From Urechis unicinctus (lineage: Eukaryota > Annelida > Polychaeta > Xenopneusta > Urechidae), in NCBI GenBank assembly GCA_034190875.2, contig CM067349.1:31443391-31507390 (forward strand): a DNA stretch of 64,000 nucleotides. Direction: 5' to 3'. Below, piece by piece: positions 61,901 through 64,000 of the stretch. The notes beneath the pieces were generated by a model, which saw only the letters and a list, made by a program, of their open reading frames with translations, was not told the origin of the DNA and did no database searches. The position numbers and the translations under genes were made by a program. How positions within the stretch are numbered: position 1 is the first letter of the stretch; each line of letters begins with the position of its first letter.

Positions 61901-64000
61901 TATTCATTATCTGTCTTACCTCGCTATCATGCAGCAATCAGACTAGCTAAACAGTTACCAAATGATGTACTTCATGCCAAATATTCATTATTGTAGTAAT
62001 ATAGCCGACCGATGCATTTATTGAGGGACTATCTCCAAAAAAAGCTATCCAAAGCAAACAAACCACAACAAATGGATTGTACAGTCTTAAGATGTCATCA
62101 CAATATAGAAGAGGTTTATTTGACTCTAATTGAGTGCTGTCAGCGTCAAATATGATGCCAGATGTTGTCAATTTATTTCGATTTCAAACATTTTCACATT
62201 CAAGTGGCATGATAATTTTTCCCAATTGCTGATTTTGGTTACACATTTCATGTTGACAATTCAGATAACCTGTCATTGTCTCACTTGTACCAACTTATCA
62301 TAGGTCATTCGGACTTTTGCAGGAAATCTGCTGTCACTTTTGTAAGAGTAGATGACTAGAGCCTGTAATTGGGATTCTCTATAGATGCTATCGGGATGTT
62401 GAAGGGCGGAATGGTCGGAATTATATTGTTTTTCTTATGAGTTGACACAAGAGACAAACCCTTGTCAAGATACCATGGTTTATTCGCGTCCCACGACGCA
62501 CATCGCAATTAAGGATCCTAATTGACATAGTTGTGAAAACCGTGATTTAGGCAGGCTGCTTTTATAATTCCGAGCGGATTCCCTTTTTCAAAAATAAGAA
62601 CTCTGCGAAGTGGAACACCAACACAGGGAGTGTTATCCAATATTTATACCTTCAAGTAGCATGATCATTTTTCACAATTACTGATATTTGATTCACACAT
62701 TCCATATAGAACATGAATATACTCTGTCATTGTCTCATGGTGAGCCGTATGGCAGAATACAACAAATCCCAATTATAACTGCCCTAGATGATTTCATTAT
62801 CCTCAAACAGCTTCAGAAGGCTTTGCTCACACTTTTGTTGTCTGTTTTACGAACAAATTAAAATGAGAACTTAGATAAGGGATCTTGCCAAGCTTATAAA
62901 AGGCGGGAAGTGGGCGTTGGGGTTGAGGCTCAGTCCAATTAGTCCCCAGTGACGTGTAATAAACCAGCGCTTAGGGTGCCGGTATGGCACATACTTTCTA
63001 TGTCATATTTGTCTTATTATAACCCAGATGGGTTCAACCCGTACAACTACAGCGGTACCTGTAATAGTAATTCCACGCTGGGAGAGTGTTCAGAAAATAT
63101 TATCGCACAACACGCTGTAGTTTATTGTATGTACGGGTTGATCTCCTACAGGCTATCACAATATCAGCATACCGTCATGTATTGGTCATGAATTCATGCA
63201 AGATAACTTCTAGTTGTCATATTTGTGTATCGGAGGGAAGACGGGTATAACGAATTACAACTGTGTCAGTCTGTTTAATGGTGCATTTGTTTTATGAACC
63301 TGGACATTTTATCACAGGTCGGACAGTGCGACAAACGACACATTCAACCTATCAAAATCACTGCGCAAAACCCAAATATAGGACCACGATAACTCTGAGT
63401 GCAGCACTAACTGACTCCGCACATGACCAGAGTACCTCTCTGTAATACAGGAAGCAGACATTGATATCAGCCTGCACTTAATGGTAGCACTCATACAAAC
63501 TCCTTCTTGGCAGAGGACGTGCTTCGAAACTAGCGCAAGATTAAAATGTCGTATTTCACGTCCAGCTGTCACTTATACCAATTCCTTGCGCGACACTCGT
63601 TGAATAACGGAGATGTACTGTCATAGATGCAGGAGTAAATGGTAATACCCTGTGGTGGTGATTCATTGCTCAGAGTTATTGATTTCATTTGGTTGGCACG
63701 AGGATTAAATGGACAAATTGTCAGTTCCTCACAAGCTAGTCTATAATACTCTACGTATTCTTTGGGTAGTTTGATTATAATAAGATTAACCTGGCAATAT
63801 GCGCATATACGGATACTCCAGATATAATTAAACATAGAAAAGACGGATTGTAGTAACTATGTTTGGACGCGTGTAAATATGAATATTTAGTCAAATAAAT
63901 GCTTATATTTGTGTAAAATTCACAATGATTGCTTTTTGAAATACTATTTTACCTAACCAGTGAACATATTAACCCCCTACAAACATTTCAATCAACAAGT

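Overview
This is animal nuclear DNA. Genes are split by GT-AG introns, several exons carry extracellular adhesion and lectin modules, coding density is low, and microsatellites and segmental duplications abound. A fucolectin-type F5/8 domain next to EGF-like and fibronectin-III modules, receptor tyrosine phosphatase remnants, and SINE-like motifs of a kind common in molluscs all point to a lophotrochozoan, most likely a gastropod or other mollusc. The species cannot be fixed from the sequence alone.

The main content, about 4-38 kb and all on the minus strand, is a cluster of duplicated single-pass receptor genes, called A, B, C and D here. A (4590-7865) and B (16910-20642) reconstruct as six exons with matching phases and no stop codon. 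Each gives a 392-residue type I membrane protein: signal peptide, EGF-like domain, fibronectin III domain, Thr/Ser-rich stalk, transmembrane helix, and a tail with YENV and an ITAM-like YETL-x9-YSRL pair. C (29005-36483) keeps a longer ectodomain with an extra EGF-like module, a two-exon fucolectin domain and a Cys-rich module, but it has frame breaks and a truncated tail. D (12094-14966) is a 5'-truncated long form. Extra transmembrane and tail exons behind A, B and C, and a second kind of 67-nt first exon near B and C, suggest the ancestral unit held two receptor genes. Opposite each first exon, about 510-540 bp away, starts a plus-strand ORF for a small secreted protein, so a divergent gene pair was copied three times. 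A decayed receptor tyrosine phosphatase fragment lies at 22.9-23.6 kb.

The rest is a second duplicated module, called X. Two nearly identical copies fill 42,962-52,823 and 54,166-64,000 with a period of about 11.2 kb, and the first abuts a 100-N assembly gap. Older diverged pieces of X sit at 1-1,588, 9,040-11,537 and 23,830-25,920, between the receptor cassettes. I find no convincing intact gene in X. Microsatellites, a 48-bp minisatellite, a TIR element shared by three receptor introns, SINE-like sequence and unassigned coding remnants account for most of the remainder.

Exon boundaries were drawn by eye from splice consensus, phase and comparison between copies. Domain names rest on motif recognition, not on a search.
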